A DNA stretch of 64,000 bases, taken from assembly GCF_025263265.1 (NCBI RefSeq), contig NZ_CP079869.1:124001-188000 (forward strand), in the 5' to 3' direction. A program made the translations under genes and the position numbers. Each line of letters opens with the position of its first letter. Positions within the stretch are counted from its first letter, which is position 1. A model generated the notes under the pieces. The model saw only the letters and a list, made by a program, of their open reading frames with translations. It ran no database searches and was not told the origin of the DNA. The stretch is from Mycobacterium sp. SMC-4 (GTDB lineage: Bacteria; Actinomycetota; Actinomycetes; Mycobacteriales; Mycobacteriaceae). Below, piece by piece: positions 26,309-37,867 of the stretch.

Positions 26309-26336
26309 ACATTAATCACAATGACACCACTGTCAA
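26309..26336 (-). promoter_or_regulatory. Predicted promoter of the NAGPA-domain gene
   Basis: On the minus strand a perfect -35 hexamer TTGACA (26336-26331) is separated by 16 bases from TAATGT (26314-26309), a good -10 element. Transcription would begin near 26302, leaving a leader of about 40 bases with the GAGGAG ribosome site. The -35 also overlaps an inverted repeat, TGACA-CCAC-TGTCA (26322-26335), which might be an operator. Confidence 0.55.
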
Positions 26337-26582
26337 CTTTGATCACTGCCGTATCACGGCGTTGTTTCACGTGAATCACTGTCGCGCCGATATCCGGTAA
26401 GAACTGTGAGGTTGGCGTGACTTACGTGACTAATGAGGCGCAAGTTGGACGGACTGAGTGCACGCGCGTTGGTGCGGACTTCTCGGCGTAGCGATCGGCG
26501 CACGACCGTGCCAGCAAATGCGGGCAATCCCGTGCGGACGGGCGATCAGCGAGCGGCGCCAGCCGTAGAGCCCCTGCATCTG
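26337..26582. other. Intergenic stretch without a recognisable gene
   Basis: This is part of the 319-base gap between the NAGPA-domain gene and the pirin gene, both on the minus strand. It contains the short palindrome TTCACGTGAA near 26368-26377 and two copies of ATCACTG. Open frames here read through into the pirin gene out of frame and show no protein-like features. No terminator hairpin with a T-run is evident. Confidence 0.5.
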
Positions 26583-27353
26583 TTACCGCGCACCGATACC
26601 CGCATGCATCTCCCAGAGCAAGATCTCGGCGGGATCGACGACGGCGGTGACGCGTTGACCGCCGGAACCGGTGAACCGCACCGCGTCCCCTTCGCCGAGT
26701 ACGCCGGCTCCTTCCAGGTCGACCTGCCCGCGGGCCACGAACAAATGCAGGTAGGGCGCTTCGGGCAGCTCGACACTCTGACCGGGCTGCAAGCGGGCGC
26801 CGTGCAGAGCGGCGTACCGATTGCCGATGGCGATGGCGGCGACGTCGCGGTGCGCCGGCATGCCCGACGCGATGGTCACCAGATCGCCGGCCAGAAGTTC
26901 GTCGCCGATCTCTAGCTGCTGATAACCCGGATCGACGCCGGCTTCGTCGGGTACCACCCACATCTGCACGAAATGCACTGGCTCGCTGTGGGATTGCTCT
27001 CCTGTCAGCGTCCAGGAGTCGTTCTTCTCGGAGTGCAAGATGCCCCGTCCTGCTGACATCCGTTGAGCCAGCCCCGGATAGATCACCCCGGAGTTGCCGG
27101 TCGAGTCCTGGTGCACCAGCGATCCCCGCAGCACCCAGGTGACGATCTCCATGTCCCGGTGCGGGTGGGTGTCAAAGCCGGTACCGGGCTGCACGACGTC
27201 GTCGTTGTTGACCAGTAGCAGCCCGTGATGAGTGTTCTCGGGTTCGTAGTGGTGACCGAACGAGAACGAGTGCTTGGAGTCCAGCCACTCGATCGTTGTG
27301 CCGGCCCGATCCTCGGCGCGGCGGATGTCGACGATGCTGGGGGTGGCGGTCAT
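26583..27353 (-). CDS. Pirin family protein
   Basis: Bicupin pirin of 256 aa. The metal-binding N-terminal cupin contains the conserved HHGLLLVNNDDVVQPGTGFD, then THPHRDMEIVTWVL and HSEKND, which supply the His/His/His/Glu ligand set. The C-terminal cupin is shorter and degenerate. ATG 27353 (MTATPSIVDIRRAED) is preceded by GAGGAG at a good spacing. It matches the place of Rv0181c. Some pirins have quercetin dioxygenase activity or act as redox-dependent cofactors; which applies here cannot be said. It is divergent from a MarR gene that may control it. Confidence 0.9.
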   Translation of the reverse strand: MTATPSIVDIRRAEDRAGTTIEWLDSKHSFSFGHHYEPENTHHGLLLVNNDDVVQPGTGFDTHPHRDMEIVTWVLRGSLVHQDSTGNSGVIYPGLAQRMSAGRGILHSEKNDSWTLTGEQSHSEPVHFVQMWVVPDEAGVDPGYQQLEIGDELLAGDLVTIASGMPAHRDVAAIAIGNRYAALHGARLQPGQSVELPEAPYLHLFVARGQVDLEGAGVLGEGDAVRFTGSGGQRVTAVVDPAEILLWEMHAGIGAR

Positions 27354-27409
27354 GCGATCACTCCTCGGGAGTCGGTGCCAGCCTAAGTGGCGGCCCTGGC
27401 GCCGACAAC

Positions 27410-27429
27410 ATGTATGACGTGTCATGTAT
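27410..27429. promoter_or_regulatory. Inverted repeat between pirin and MarR genes, candidate MarR operator
   Basis: ATGTATGACGTGTCATGTAT has arms ATGAC/GTCAT around two central bases, and further outward AT/AT pairs. It lies 20 bases before the MarR start and 57 bases before the pirin start, as expected for an autoregulatory site that also controls the divergent gene. Binding is inferred from position and symmetry only. Confidence 0.5.
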
Positions 27430-27884
27430 TCCGGGTACGGTAGGACCCGTGCGCTGGCTCACCGCTGAACAGCAGCGGGTGTGGCGGGACTATCTGCTGC
27501 TGACCGGTCGGCTGCAGGCGGCGATGCACCGGCAACTGCACAACGACTGCGGACTGTCGTTGTCCGACTACGACGTGCTGGTGGCGCTGTCGGAGCGCGG
27601 CAGGATGCGGATCAGCGAACTGGCCCGGACCCTCGGCTGGGAACAGAGCCGGCTGTCTCATCAGCTGCGCCGGATGCGCGACCGCGGACTGGTCGAACGG
27701 CACGGCGACGACGACGATCGGCGCGGCGCCTGGTTGACGATGTCACCCGGCGGTACGGCGGCGCTGTCGGCTGCCGCACCGGCGCACGCCGACCTGGTCC
27801 GCACGGTGATGTTCGACGGGCTGTCGGTGCCGCAGCAAGGAGCCTTCGGCTTGGCGATCGAGACGATCCTGCAGCGGCTGGACG

Positions 27885-30800
<2,916 letters not shown>

Positions 30801-30879
30801 GCTGTGGATGGATTCGGTTGTGGGGATACGGAGTTCGGTCGCCGATGACGCGTCGTAGGCGCGTTCTAGGGTCAGCGCC

Positions 30880-31632
30880 ATGAACACTGACGAGAAGATG
30901 CTGGCCCGCATCGCCGCGCTGTTGCGCCAGGCCGAGGGCACCGACAATCCCCATGAAGCCGAGGCATTCATGGCAGCCGCGCAGCGGTTGGCCACGTCGA
31001 CGTCGATCGATCTGGCCGTGGCACGCAGCCACAGCGCCCAACGCACCAAGGCTCAGGCCCCGGTGCAGCGCACGATCACCATCGGGGAGGCCGGTGCGCG
31101 GGGTTTGCGCACTTACGTGCAGCTGTTCGTGGTCATCGCCGCGGCCAACGACGTCACCTGTGATGTCGCGTCGAACTCGACGTTCGTCTACGCCTACGGC
31201 TTCGCCGAGGACATCGACGCGACCCACGCGCTGTACACCAGCCTGGTGATGCAGATGGTGCGAGCCTCCAACGCCTACATCGCCTCCGGTGCGCACCGCC
31301 CGACGCCCACCATCACCGCGCGCATCAACTTCCAGTTGGCCTTCGGGGCCCGGGTCGGCCAGCGCCTGGCCGAGGCCCGCGAACAGGCCCGCCAGGCGGC
31401 CACCGCAGGGCCGGCGAGCAACCCCGGCACCGCGATCGCGTTGCGCAACAAGGATCTGGAGCTCAAGGACTACTACCGGCAGGAGTCGAAGGCACGCGGC
31501 AGGTGGCGCGCGACCAGTGCGACAGCCGGCTACTCGTCAGCGGCGCGGCGGGCCGGCGATCGTGCCGGTCGGCGCGCCCGGCTGGGCGGTGAGGACGAGC
31601 TGGCGGGGGCGCGCTCGGCACTGGAGAGGTGA
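30880..31632 (+). CDS. DUF2786 domain protein (Rv0184-like)
   Basis: Soluble protein of 250 aa. The N-terminal DUF2786 region is MLARIAALLRQAEGTDNPHE followed by AEAFMAAAQRLATSTSIDLA. A central domain of about 120 residues follows. The C-terminus is basic, rich in arginine and alanine (AARRAGDRAGRRARLGG), which suggests nucleic-acid contact. Its stop overlaps the start of the next gene, a zinc metallohydrolase, so the two form a conserved pair (Rv0184-Rv0185 order). Function unknown. Confidence 0.8.
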   Translation: MNTDEKMLARIAALLRQAEGTDNPHEAEAFMAAAQRLATSTSIDLAVARSHSAQRTKAQAPVQRTITIGEAGARGLRTYVQLFVVIAAANDVTCDVASNSTFVYAYGFAEDIDATHALYTSLVMQMVRASNAYIASGAHRPTPTITARINFQLAFGARVGQRLAEAREQARQAATAGPASNPGTAIALRNKDLELKDYYRQESKARGRWRATSATAGYSSAARRAGDRAGRRARLGGEDELAGARSALER

Positions 31633-32120
31633 GCCGCGACGGTCAGCGCGCCAAGGTCTACGCCGCAGAACACTTCGTGCGCACCATGTTCGACCGGGCC
31701 GCCCAGCGTGGCAACCCGGTGGTCGACTTCTTCGGCGCAGCCTTGACGTTGCCGCCGGAGGCGCGGTTCGCTTCCGCCCAGAGCGTGCAGACCTATGTCG
31801 ATGACGTGCTGGCCCACCCCGCGGTGCAGCGGCGCTGGCCGGATGCGTTGCCGCTGCGGGTGCGGCCGCGCCGAGGAGTCACCGCGGCGCACTACGAATA
31901 CCGCGACGGAACTGCGGTGGTGGCCGTGCCGGACGAGCGCAGCGGGTGGGCGCTGCGAGAGCTGGTGATTCTTCATGAGATCGCCCACCACCTGTGTGAC
32001 GCCGACCCGCCACACGGCCCGCAGTTCGTGGCGACGTTGTGTGAGCTGGCTGGCGCTGTGATGGGCGCCGAGGTGGCCCACGTGCTGCGGGTGGTCTATG
32101 CCAAGGAGGGTGTGAAGTAG
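31629..32120 (+). CDS. TIGR04338-type putative zinc metallohydrolase (Rv0185-like)
   Basis: Protein of 163 aa from GTG 31629, overlapping the previous stop. It contains the zincin motif LHEIAHHLCDADPPHGPQFV near residues 117-136, with a third ligand candidate in the HGPQF histidine. This arrangement is like SprT-type or minigluzincin proteases. There is no signal peptide, so it is probably cytoplasmic. Partnership with the DUF2786 protein is suggested by coupling. Substrate unknown. Confidence 0.8.
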   Translation: MSRDGQRAKVYAAEHFVRTMFDRAAQRGNPVVDFFGAALTLPPEARFASAQSVQTYVDDVLAHPAVQRRWPDALPLRVRPRRGVTAAHYEYRDGTAVVAVPDERSGWALRELVILHEIAHHLCDADPPHGPQFVATLCELAGAVMGAEVAHVLRVVYAKEGVK

Positions 32121-32130
32121 CGTCGACGGT

Positions 32131-32802
32131 GTGACCACCCCCGACCGGATACCTGACTGGGCCGCGCTGGACGCGCTGTTCACCCGAGTGCTCGACAGCG
32201 AGGACGAAGCGCTACGCGCGGCTCGCGAGGCCGGCGCGGCGGCGGGGATGCCCCCCATCGAGGTGTCCGCCCAACACGCCAAGCTGCTGTCGCTGTTGGT
32301 GCGCATCGCCGGCGCGCGCCGGGTCCTGGAGATCGGCACGCTGGCCGGCTACAGCACCATCGCGCTGGCACGAGCAGTCGGCGCCGACGGATCGGTGACC
32401 ACCCTGGAGTTCGAGCCGGCGCACGCCGAGGTGGCGTGCGCCAACCTCGAGCGCGCCGGCGTCGCCGCCCGCGTCGACATCAAAGTCGGTGCGGCACTGG
32501 ACACCCTGCCCACGCTGCAGGGCGGTGCCCCGTTCGGCCTGGTGTTCATCGACGCCGACAAGGAGAACAACGTGGCCTACGTCGAGTGGGCCATTCGACT
32601 GGGCGCGCCGGGCACCGTCATCGTCGTCGACAACATCGCCCGCAACGGCCGGGTACTCGACCCCGCCCCCGATGATCAGCAGGCCCTGGCCATCAACGAG
32701 ATGCTCGACATGATGGGCGCGCACCCGCGGCTGGACACCGCGGCGATCCAGACGGTCGGGACCAAGGGTTGGGACGGCTTCGCCGTGGCGGTCGTCGGTT
32801 AG
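32131..32802 (+). CDS. O-methyltransferase, class I SAM-dependent (Rv0187-like)
   Basis: Caffeoyl-CoA/catechol-type O-methyltransferase of 223 aa. SAM-binding motif I is VLEIGTLAGYSTIALARAVG, with the acidic residue in TLEFEPAHAEVA. The metal-binding segment FIDADKENN and later VVVDNIARNG are as in the family. GTG 32131 follows the metallohydrolase by 10 bases. M. tuberculosis has bglS and the metallothionein gene mymT between these two positions; both are absent here. The acceptor is unknown. Confidence 0.88.
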   Translation: MTTPDRIPDWAALDALFTRVLDSEDEALRAAREAGAAAGMPPIEVSAQHAKLLSLLVRIAGARRVLEIGTLAGYSTIALARAVGADGSVTTLEFEPAHAEVACANLERAGVAARVDIKVGAALDTLPTLQGGAPFGLVFIDADKENNVAYVEWAIRLGAPGTVIVVDNIARNGRVLDPAPDDQQALAINEMLDMMGAHPRLDTAAIQTVGTKGWDGFAVAVVG

Positions 32803-32820
32803 CCGAGTTTCGGAGTGGGG

Positions 32821-33612
32821 ATGAGCAGGCTCGGCGGCGACCGCGCATACCTCGGGTATCGGGGCCACGACAGCGCGACGGAGTTCGGCGGGTTCTTCAA
32901 CCCGCGGATGGCCGCGCTGCCCGGCCATGTCGTCGACGCTTTGCACCACGGACCGCAAGCCGACCAGGTGCTCCTCGAATTCGACGATGCAGCAACGCTT
33001 CTCGACGACGGATACCACGTCACCGAGAACGGCTACGGCAGCGTGGGTGCCGGCGCCTTCCAGGTTTCGGTGCGTACCGACATGCCCGGCGTCACCCCGC
33101 AGATGTGGGACTGGTGGTTCGGCTGGCACGGCAGCGACAGCCGGCGGTACAAGTTGTGGCACCCCCGCGCGCACGCGTCGGTGCGGTGGGCCGACGGTGG
33201 TGGCGACGGGCACTACGTAGGGCGCACATCGCTGGTCGAGGAATATCTGGGTTCGAAGTACACCAAGGCCGCGATCCGATTCGTCGCTCCCGAGGAGGTG
33301 GGCATGGGTGCGGTCCGGCTCGGTGAATCGGTGGCGGTGTGCGCCCGGTTGGGTTCCTCGGAGCTACCCGTGGACATCGGCTGGCTCATCCACCACGTCA
33401 GGGCCACCCCGGCCGGTGCCGAGATGCGTTCCCGCTTCTGGATGGGTGGGCCCTGGGTGGCCGTCCGCCGCGGAAACCCCCTGACCGACGCGGCGGTTCG
33501 GCCAGTGGCCACTCGGCAGTTGCCCGATCCGCGCGACCTGCTGGTGCACTGTGCCGAGGAGATGAACCACCTCGCCGCATTCCTGCCGCAGCTGCACGCG
33601 CGATTGGCGTGA
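32821..33612 (+). CDS. PhlG-like (2,4-diacetylphloroglucinol hydrolase family) protein
   Basis: Zinc C-C hydrolase-type protein of 263 aa. The PhlG family blocks are visible: MWDWWFGWHGSDSRRYKLWH followed by PRAH in the first half, and LLVHCAEEMNHLAAFLPQL near the end. The last block supplies the His-x3-Glu zinc ligands (His243, Glu247 from ATG 32821). PhlG cleaves a carbon-carbon bond in acetylated phloroglucinols; here the substrate is unknown. ATG 32821 is preferred because GGAG lies just upstream; GTG 32815 is possible. SRPBCC genes follow. Confidence 0.75.
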   Translation: MSRLGGDRAYLGYRGHDSATEFGGFFNPRMAALPGHVVDALHHGPQADQVLLEFDDAATLLDDGYHVTENGYGSVGAGAFQVSVRTDMPGVTPQMWDWWFGWHGSDSRRYKLWHPRAHASVRWADGGGDGHYVGRTSLVEEYLGSKYTKAAIRFVAPEEVGMGAVRLGESVAVCARLGSSELPVDIGWLIHHVRATPAGAEMRSRFWMGGPWVAVRRGNPLTDAAVRPVATRQLPDPRDLLVHCAEEMNHLAAFLPQLHARLA

Positions 33613-33651
33613 CCGCGGGCACGTTGTCGAGGAAGTGGGTACCCCGCGAGG

Positions 33652-34056
33652 ATGTGGACGGTGAGCAGGGACATTGCCGCGCCCGCCGACGCGGTGTGGC
33701 AACTTTTGGTCGACCTGCAGGCCTGGCCGCGGTGGGGGCCGACCGTGGCCGGTGCCACGCTTGATGGCGCCGGCTTCGAACTGGGCGCCACCGGCACGGT
33801 GCGCACGGCGGTCGGGGTCGCGCTGCCGTTCACCATCAGCGAACTCGATCCGGGCCGGATGTGGGGATGGCGCGTCGCCGGGGTACCGGCGACCCGGCAC
33901 GGCGTGGACCCCGGTGGCCCGCGGTGTCGCGCGTGGATGAGTGCACCGCTGTGGGCTCCGGCCTACCTTCCGGTGCTGGCAGTGGCCCTACGGCGGATCG
34001 AGGAGATGGCGGTCGAGGGCGGGCCAGCACCACCGCAGGCCGCCGGCCGGCCTTGA
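33652..34056 (+). CDS. SRPBCC-fold protein
   Basis: Polyketide-cyclase/START-like protein of 134 aa. Typical features are VSRDIAAPADAVWQLLVDLQ, AWPRWGPTVAG and a C-terminal helix, LPVLAVALRRIEEMAVEGG. No signal peptide is present. It lies 39 bases after the PhlG-like gene and may bind the same hydrophobic compound. Sequence similarity to the next gene is only of the fold type. Confidence 0.7.
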   Translation: MWTVSRDIAAPADAVWQLLVDLQAWPRWGPTVAGATLDGAGFELGATGTVRTAVGVALPFTISELDPGRMWGWRVAGVPATRHGVDPGGPRCRAWMSAPLWAPAYLPVLAVALRRIEEMAVEGGPAPPQAAGRP

Positions 34057-34101
34057 GGTGTCCCGGTTTCAATCGGCGACAACCGGGTTAACCTGGCCGC
34101 C

Positions 34102-34542
34102 ATGGCTGTCAGCGAGTCCCGCGAGATCGTCATCGAGGCCAGTCCCGGCGAGATCCTCGACGTGTTGTTCGACATCGAGACGCTGCCCGACTGGTCCTCG
34201 GCTCACGAACGCGTCGAGGTTCTGGAGCGTGATGAGCAGGGCCGGCCGACGCGGTCGCGTCAGGTCGTCAAGATCGTCGGGGTCAGCGACGAGCAGGTGC
34301 TCGACTACCAGGTGCACGACGACGGCGTCAGCTGGACGCTGGTCAGCTCCAAACAGCAGAAGGCGCAACAGGGTCGCTACACATTGACCCCGCACGGCGA
34401 GGGCACCCGGGTGCGGTTGGAGTTGACCGTTGACACGACGGTGCCGTTGCCAGGGTTCCTGATCCGCAAGGGGGCGCAGGGGTTGATGGACACCGCCACC
34501 AAGGGCCTGCGTAAACGGGTGCTGCAGATCAAGCGATCCTGA
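34102..34542 (+). CDS. SRPBCC-fold protein
   Basis: Second START-like protein of this group, 146 aa, with ESREIVIEASPGEILDVLFD, IETLPDWSSAHERVEVLERD and a closing helix, LMDTATKGLRKRVLQIKRS. It resembles the Rv0164-like protein at 6680 in length and layout (both begin with a conserved beta strand and place Trp in the PQW/PDW position). ATG 34102 lies 45 bases after the preceding stop. Probably a cytoplasmic binder of a hydrophobic ligand. Confidence 0.8.
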   Translation: MAVSESREIVIEASPGEILDVLFDIETLPDWSSAHERVEVLERDEQGRPTRSRQVVKIVGVSDEQVLDYQVHDDGVSWTLVSSKQQKAQQGRYTLTPHGEGTRVRLELTVDTTVPLPGFLIRKGAQGLMDTATKGLRKRVLQIKRS

Positions 34543-34552
34543 ACCGGAGGCC

Positions 34553-35377
34553 TCAGTTCAGGTGGAAGGTGGTGGTCTCGGCCACTGACCGTCGCGGCAC
34601 CGGGGGGATCGGGTCGCCGCTGATCGCCGACCCGATCCGGATCAACGCCTGCGGGTGGGCCTCGCCGTCGAAGACCTCGCACGCCAACGCCAACCGGTTG
34701 CGCTGCTCGCGCAGCGGGTCGGTCAGCGGACAACTGGCCAGGCCCAGGGCGGCCGCAGCCAGGGTCAGGTCGCTCAGCGCCTCGCCGGCGCGCAGTCGCA
34801 TCACGTCGGTGTCGGTACCGGTTGCCAGCACCAGCATGACGGCGTCGTCGTCGGCGCGGTCGGGCGGGCGATCTCCGTAGCTCAGGGCGAACCTGTCGGC
34901 ATCGACCCGGGCCCACCGGATGCTCGGCACCACCGCAAGTTCGACACCGAAGCGCTCGGCGCGGATCACCAGCAGTTCCAGCGTGCCCGCGGGCAGCGCG
35001 CCGCCGAACGGTCGCCGGTCGGACCGGCGCCGGGATATGGCACCGGCGAGATCACGGCTGCCGTTGCCGGCCGGCCGAGGATCCAGGGCGACCCGGGCCA
35101 GCATGCCGTCGTCGTCCGGGAAGCGTTGGATCCGGCTGGCCCATCCGGCTGCGGCCAACGCGACCGCGCAATGGTGCAATACCGCGCCGCAACCCAAGAG
35201 CACGTCGCGGCGGTCGGCCTCGGAGTCGCCGAGGCGGCGTTCCCAGTCGGCGAACAACTGCACGCTGTGCTCGTCGACGTACCACTGCCACGGCTGCGCG
35301 TTGCGTGCCGACGGGGCGTACGCCGCGAGGTCCAGCACGCTTTCCAGCACAGCGGTATCGGGGAACGCCGTGGCCAA
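34553..35377 (-). CDS. Acg-type FMN nitroreductase-family protein, short form
   Basis: Member of the mycobacterial Acg/Rv3131-type nitroreductase group, 274 aa. The N-terminal part has AAYAPSARNAQPWQWYVDEH and the C-terminal part RLRAGEALSDLTLAAAALGL, then ASCPLTDPLREQRNRL, in line with that family. It is about 60 residues shorter than the Rv3131-type proteins I recall; the missing part is the middle, between RRRSDRRPFGG and the DDDAVMLVLATGTDTD block. Translation starts at TTG 35377 with a GAGGTGAGGGG ribosome site. Such proteins are often DosR-controlled, but no clear DosR box was seen upstream. Confidence 0.8.
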   Translation of the reverse strand: MATAFPDTAVLESVLDLAAYAPSARNAQPWQWYVDEHSVQLFADWERRLGDSEADRRDVLLGCGAVLHHCAVALAAAGWASRIQRFPDDDGMLARVALDPRPAGNGSRDLAGAISRRRSDRRPFGGALPAGTLELLVIRAERFGVELAVVPSIRWARVDADRFALSYGDRPPDRADDDAVMLVLATGTDTDVMRLRAGEALSDLTLAAAALGLASCPLTDPLREQRNRLALACEVFDGEAHPQALIRIGSAISGDPIPPVPRRSVAETTTFHLN

Positions 35378-35470
35378 AACCCCTCACCTCCTGCTGCCTG
35401 CAACCGCCGGTACGGCGCCATTGTAGGAGCTGGTGGCTGCTGAAATTGTGACGTCAGCGGCGGGTGTGGA

Positions 35471-37183
35471 TCACGTGCAGACGGCGCCCACGGCGGCCGA
35501 GCCCACCAGCTTGGTGTACTTGGCCAGCACGCCGGTGGTGTAGCGCGGCGGCAGCGGTTCGAAGCCCACCTTGCGGGAATCGAATTCGTCCGCGTCGACC
35601 AGGATGTCCAACGTGCCGTTGGCGACATCGAGCCGAATCCGGTCACCGTCGCGGACGAACGCGATCGGTCCGCCGTCCACGGCCTCGGGTGCGATGTGGC
35701 CGACGCACAGCCCGGTGGTGCCGCCGGAGAACCGGCCGTCGGTCATCAGCAGCACGTCCTTGCCCAGGCCCGCGCCCTTGATCGCGCCGGTGATGGCCAG
35801 CATCTCACGCATCCCGGGTCCGCCCTTGGGGCCCTCATAGCGGATCACGACGACGTCGCCGTGGGTGATGGTGCCGTCTTCAAGCGCGTCCAACGCGGCC
35901 CGTTCCCGCTCGAAAACCCGTGCGGTGCCCTCGAACACATCGGAGTCGAAGCCCGCCGACTTGACCACCGCGCCCTCCGGGGCCAGCGAGCCGTGCAGGA
36001 TCGTGATGCCTCCGGTCGGATGGATCGGGTTGTTCATCGCCCGCAGCACTTTGCCGTCGGGGTCCGGTGGCTCGATGTGAGCGAGGTTCTCGGCCATCGT
36101 CGCGCCGGTGACGGTCAGGCAGTCCCCGTGCAGGAGGCCGGCGTCCAACAGGGCTTTCATCACCACGGGCACCCCGCCGATCTCGTCGACGTGTTTCATC
36201 ACGTGCCGGCCGAACGGCTTGACGTCGGCCAGGTGTGGGACCTTCTGCCCGATGCGGGTGAAGTCCTCCAGGGCCAGCTTTACGTTGGCCTCGTAGGCGA
36301 TCGCCAGCAGGTGCAGCACCGCATTGGTCGAGCCGCCGAATGCCATCACCACCGCGATCGCATTCTCGAACGCCTCCTTGGTCAGGATGTCTCGGGCGGT
36401 GATGCCGCGGCGCAGCATCTCGACCACGGCCTCACCGGAACGGCGGGCGTACTCGTCGCGGCGCTTGTCGATGGCAACCGGAGATGCGCTGCCCGGCAAT
36501 GACATTCCGAGCGCCTCGGCTGCGCTGGCCATCGTGTTTGCGGTGTACATGCCGCCACAGGCGCCCTCGCCGGGACAGATCGCGCGCTCGATGATGTCGA
36601 CGTCCTCGCGCGACATCAGCCCGCGCGCACACGCACCGACCGCCTCGAAGGCGTCGATGATCGTAACCTCTTTCTCGGTGCCGTCGGTGAGCTTGGCGGT
36701 GCCCGGCATGATCGAACCGTTGTAGAAGAACACCGACGCCAGATCCAGGCGCGCCGCGGCCATCAGCATGCCGGGAATGGACTTGTCGCAGCCGGCGAGC
36801 AGCACTGTTCCGTCCAGACGCTCGGCCTGCACCACGGTCTCGACGCTGTCGGCAATCACTTCGCGGGACACCAGCGAGAAGTGCATGCCTTCGTGACCCA
36901 TCGAGATGCCGTCGGAAACCGAGATCGTGCCGAACTCGAGGGGGAATCCACCGCCGGCGTGCACGCCGGCCTTGACCGCCTGCGCGAGCCGCTGCAGGGA
37001 CATGTTGCACGGGGTGATCTCGTTCCATGACGAGCCGACGCCGATCTGCGGCTTGACCCAGTCATCGTCACCCATCCCGACCGCGCGCAGCATCCCGCGG
37101 GCGGCGGCCTTCTCAAGGCCATCGGTGACGTCGCGGCTGCGCGGCTTGATGTCGGGTGTGGACCGGGTGGGCTCTGAGGGCAT
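35471..37183 (-). CDS. ilvD: Dihydroxy-acid dehydratase
   Basis: Branched-chain amino-acid enzyme of 570 aa that dehydrates dihydroxyisovalerate and dihydroxymethylvalerate. Iron-sulfur cluster and active-site blocks are present: [53 protein letters not shown] and the C-terminal [23 protein letters not shown] 37183 ([20 protein letters not shown]) is the family start, although the frame stays open further upstream. It is divergent from the DUF305-ricR operon with 78 bases between them, and matches Rv0189c in position. Confidence 0.95.
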   Translation of the reverse strand: MPSEPTRSTPDIKPRSRDVTDGLEKAAARGMLRAVGMGDDDWVKPQIGVGSSWNEITPCNMSLQRLAQAVKAGVHAGGGFPLEFGTISVSDGISMGHEGMHFSLVSREVIADSVETVVQAERLDGTVLLAGCDKSIPGMLMAAARLDLASVFFYNGSIMPGTAKLTDGTEKEVTIIDAFEAVGACARGLMSREDVDIIERAICPGEGACGGMYTANTMASAAEALGMSLPGSASPVAIDKRRDEYARRSGEAVVEMLRRGITARDILTKEAFENAIAVVMAFGGSTNAVLHLLAIAYEANVKLALEDFTRIGQKVPHLADVKPFGRHVMKHVDEIGGVPVVMKALLDAGLLHGDCLTVTGATMAENLAHIEPPDPDGKVLRAMNNPIHPTGGITILHGSLAPEGAVVKSAGFDSDVFEGTARVFERERAALDALEDGTITHGDVVVIRYEGPKGGPGMREMLAITGAIKGAGLGKDVLLMTDGRFSGGTTGLCVGHIAPEAVDGGPIAFVRDGDRIRLDVANGTLDILVDADEFDSRKVGFEPLPPRYTTGVLAKYTKLVGSAAVGAVCT

Positions 37184-37230
37184 GACCCCGATTATGCGCC
37201 TGGCGATTACCCCGGCAAAACCGATATCGA

Positions 37231-37245
37231 TACCCCCACGGGGTA
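37231..37245. promoter_or_regulatory. RicR/CsoR-type copper operator
   Basis: TACCCCCACGGGGTA is a perfect inverted repeat (TACCCC and GGGGTA with a 3-base centre) ending 16 bases before the ATG of the DUF305 gene. This matches the TACCC...GGGTA operator class recognised by mycobacterial RicR and CsoR, copper-sensing repressors that leave DNA when Cu(I) binds. Since ricR is the second gene of the operon, autoregulation follows. It may also affect the divergent ilvD promoter. Confidence 0.8.
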
Positions 37246-37261
37246 CTTGTACGCTGGTCGC

Positions 37262-37867
37262 ATGAAACGGACCATCGCGCTGGTGGGCGCCGTGCTGGCG
37301 GCGCTGACGGTAGCAGCGTGCGGCGGTTCGCCCGAGAACGGGGACACCGGTGAGCAGACCACGCTGGATGCGCCGGTGATCACCGGCGAGCCCGCGGGCT
37401 ACAACGCCGACGACGTCGCGTTCGCCACCGGCATGGTGGCCCACCACAAGCAGGCCATCGAGTTGTCGACGCTGGCCGGTGAGCGCTCGGCCGATCCGCA
37501 GGTGATCGCGTTGGCCCAACAGATCGCCGCCGTGGCGCAACCCGAGATCAACGTGCTCAACGTGTTCCTGGTCCAGTGGAATGAAAACCCGGAGGTCGGC
37601 GACCCGGGCAGCCGCGCCGGACACCCGTCGACGCCGGGCACACCCGACGAGGCGACGACGGCGCGGTTGCGGTCGCTGCGCGGCGTGGAGTTCGACAGAC
37701 TGTGGCTGGATTCGATGATCGACCACCACAGGGCGGCGGTGCAGATGGCCAAGGCTCAGATCGCCGACGGCGCCAATGTCGACGCCATCGCCATGGCCCG
37801 GCAGATGGTGGCCACTGCGCAAGCCGAGATCGATCAGATGGGACAGCTACAGAAGGAGCTCGGGTGA
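37262..37867 (+). CDS. DUF305 family lipoprotein, probable copper-related
   Basis: Lipoprotein of 201 aa with signal [20 protein letters not shown] (lipobox Cys20). The DUF305 domain has its two characteristic motifs, [17 protein letters not shown] and [15 protein letters not shown], with paired histidines and methionines. Related DUF305 proteins such as cyanobacterial CopM bind copper. It sits directly behind a RicR operator and its stop overlaps ricR. The proposed role is copper binding or detoxification at the outer face of the membrane; this rests on context plus family knowledge. Confidence 0.85.
   Translation: MKRTIALVGAVLAALTVAACGGSPENGDTGEQTTLDAPVITGEPAGYNADDVAFATGMVAHHKQAIELSTLAGERSADPQVIALAQQIAAVAQPEINVLNVFLVQWNENPEVGDPGSRAGHPSTPGTPDEATTARLRSLRGVEFDRLWLDSMIDHHRAAVQMAKAQIADGANVDAIAMARQMVATAQAEIDQMGQLQKELG

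Noticed and set aside
26422..26961. Minus-strand open frame overlapping the end of the pirin gene
   Set aside because: Arg-rich out-of-frame reading of pirin with no protein-like features.
32103..32131. mymT or bglS between the metallohydrolase and O-methyltransferase genes
   Set aside because: Only 10 bases separate the two genes, so neither M. tuberculosis gene can be present here.
35378..35470. DosR box upstream of the Acg-type nitroreductase
   Set aside because: No sequence close to the known DosR consensus was found, though the family is often DosR-controlled.
37184..37822. N-terminal extension of ilvD upstream of ATG 37183
   Set aside because: The extension would run through the RicR operator and be antisense to the DUF305 gene; the family N-terminus begins at 37183.
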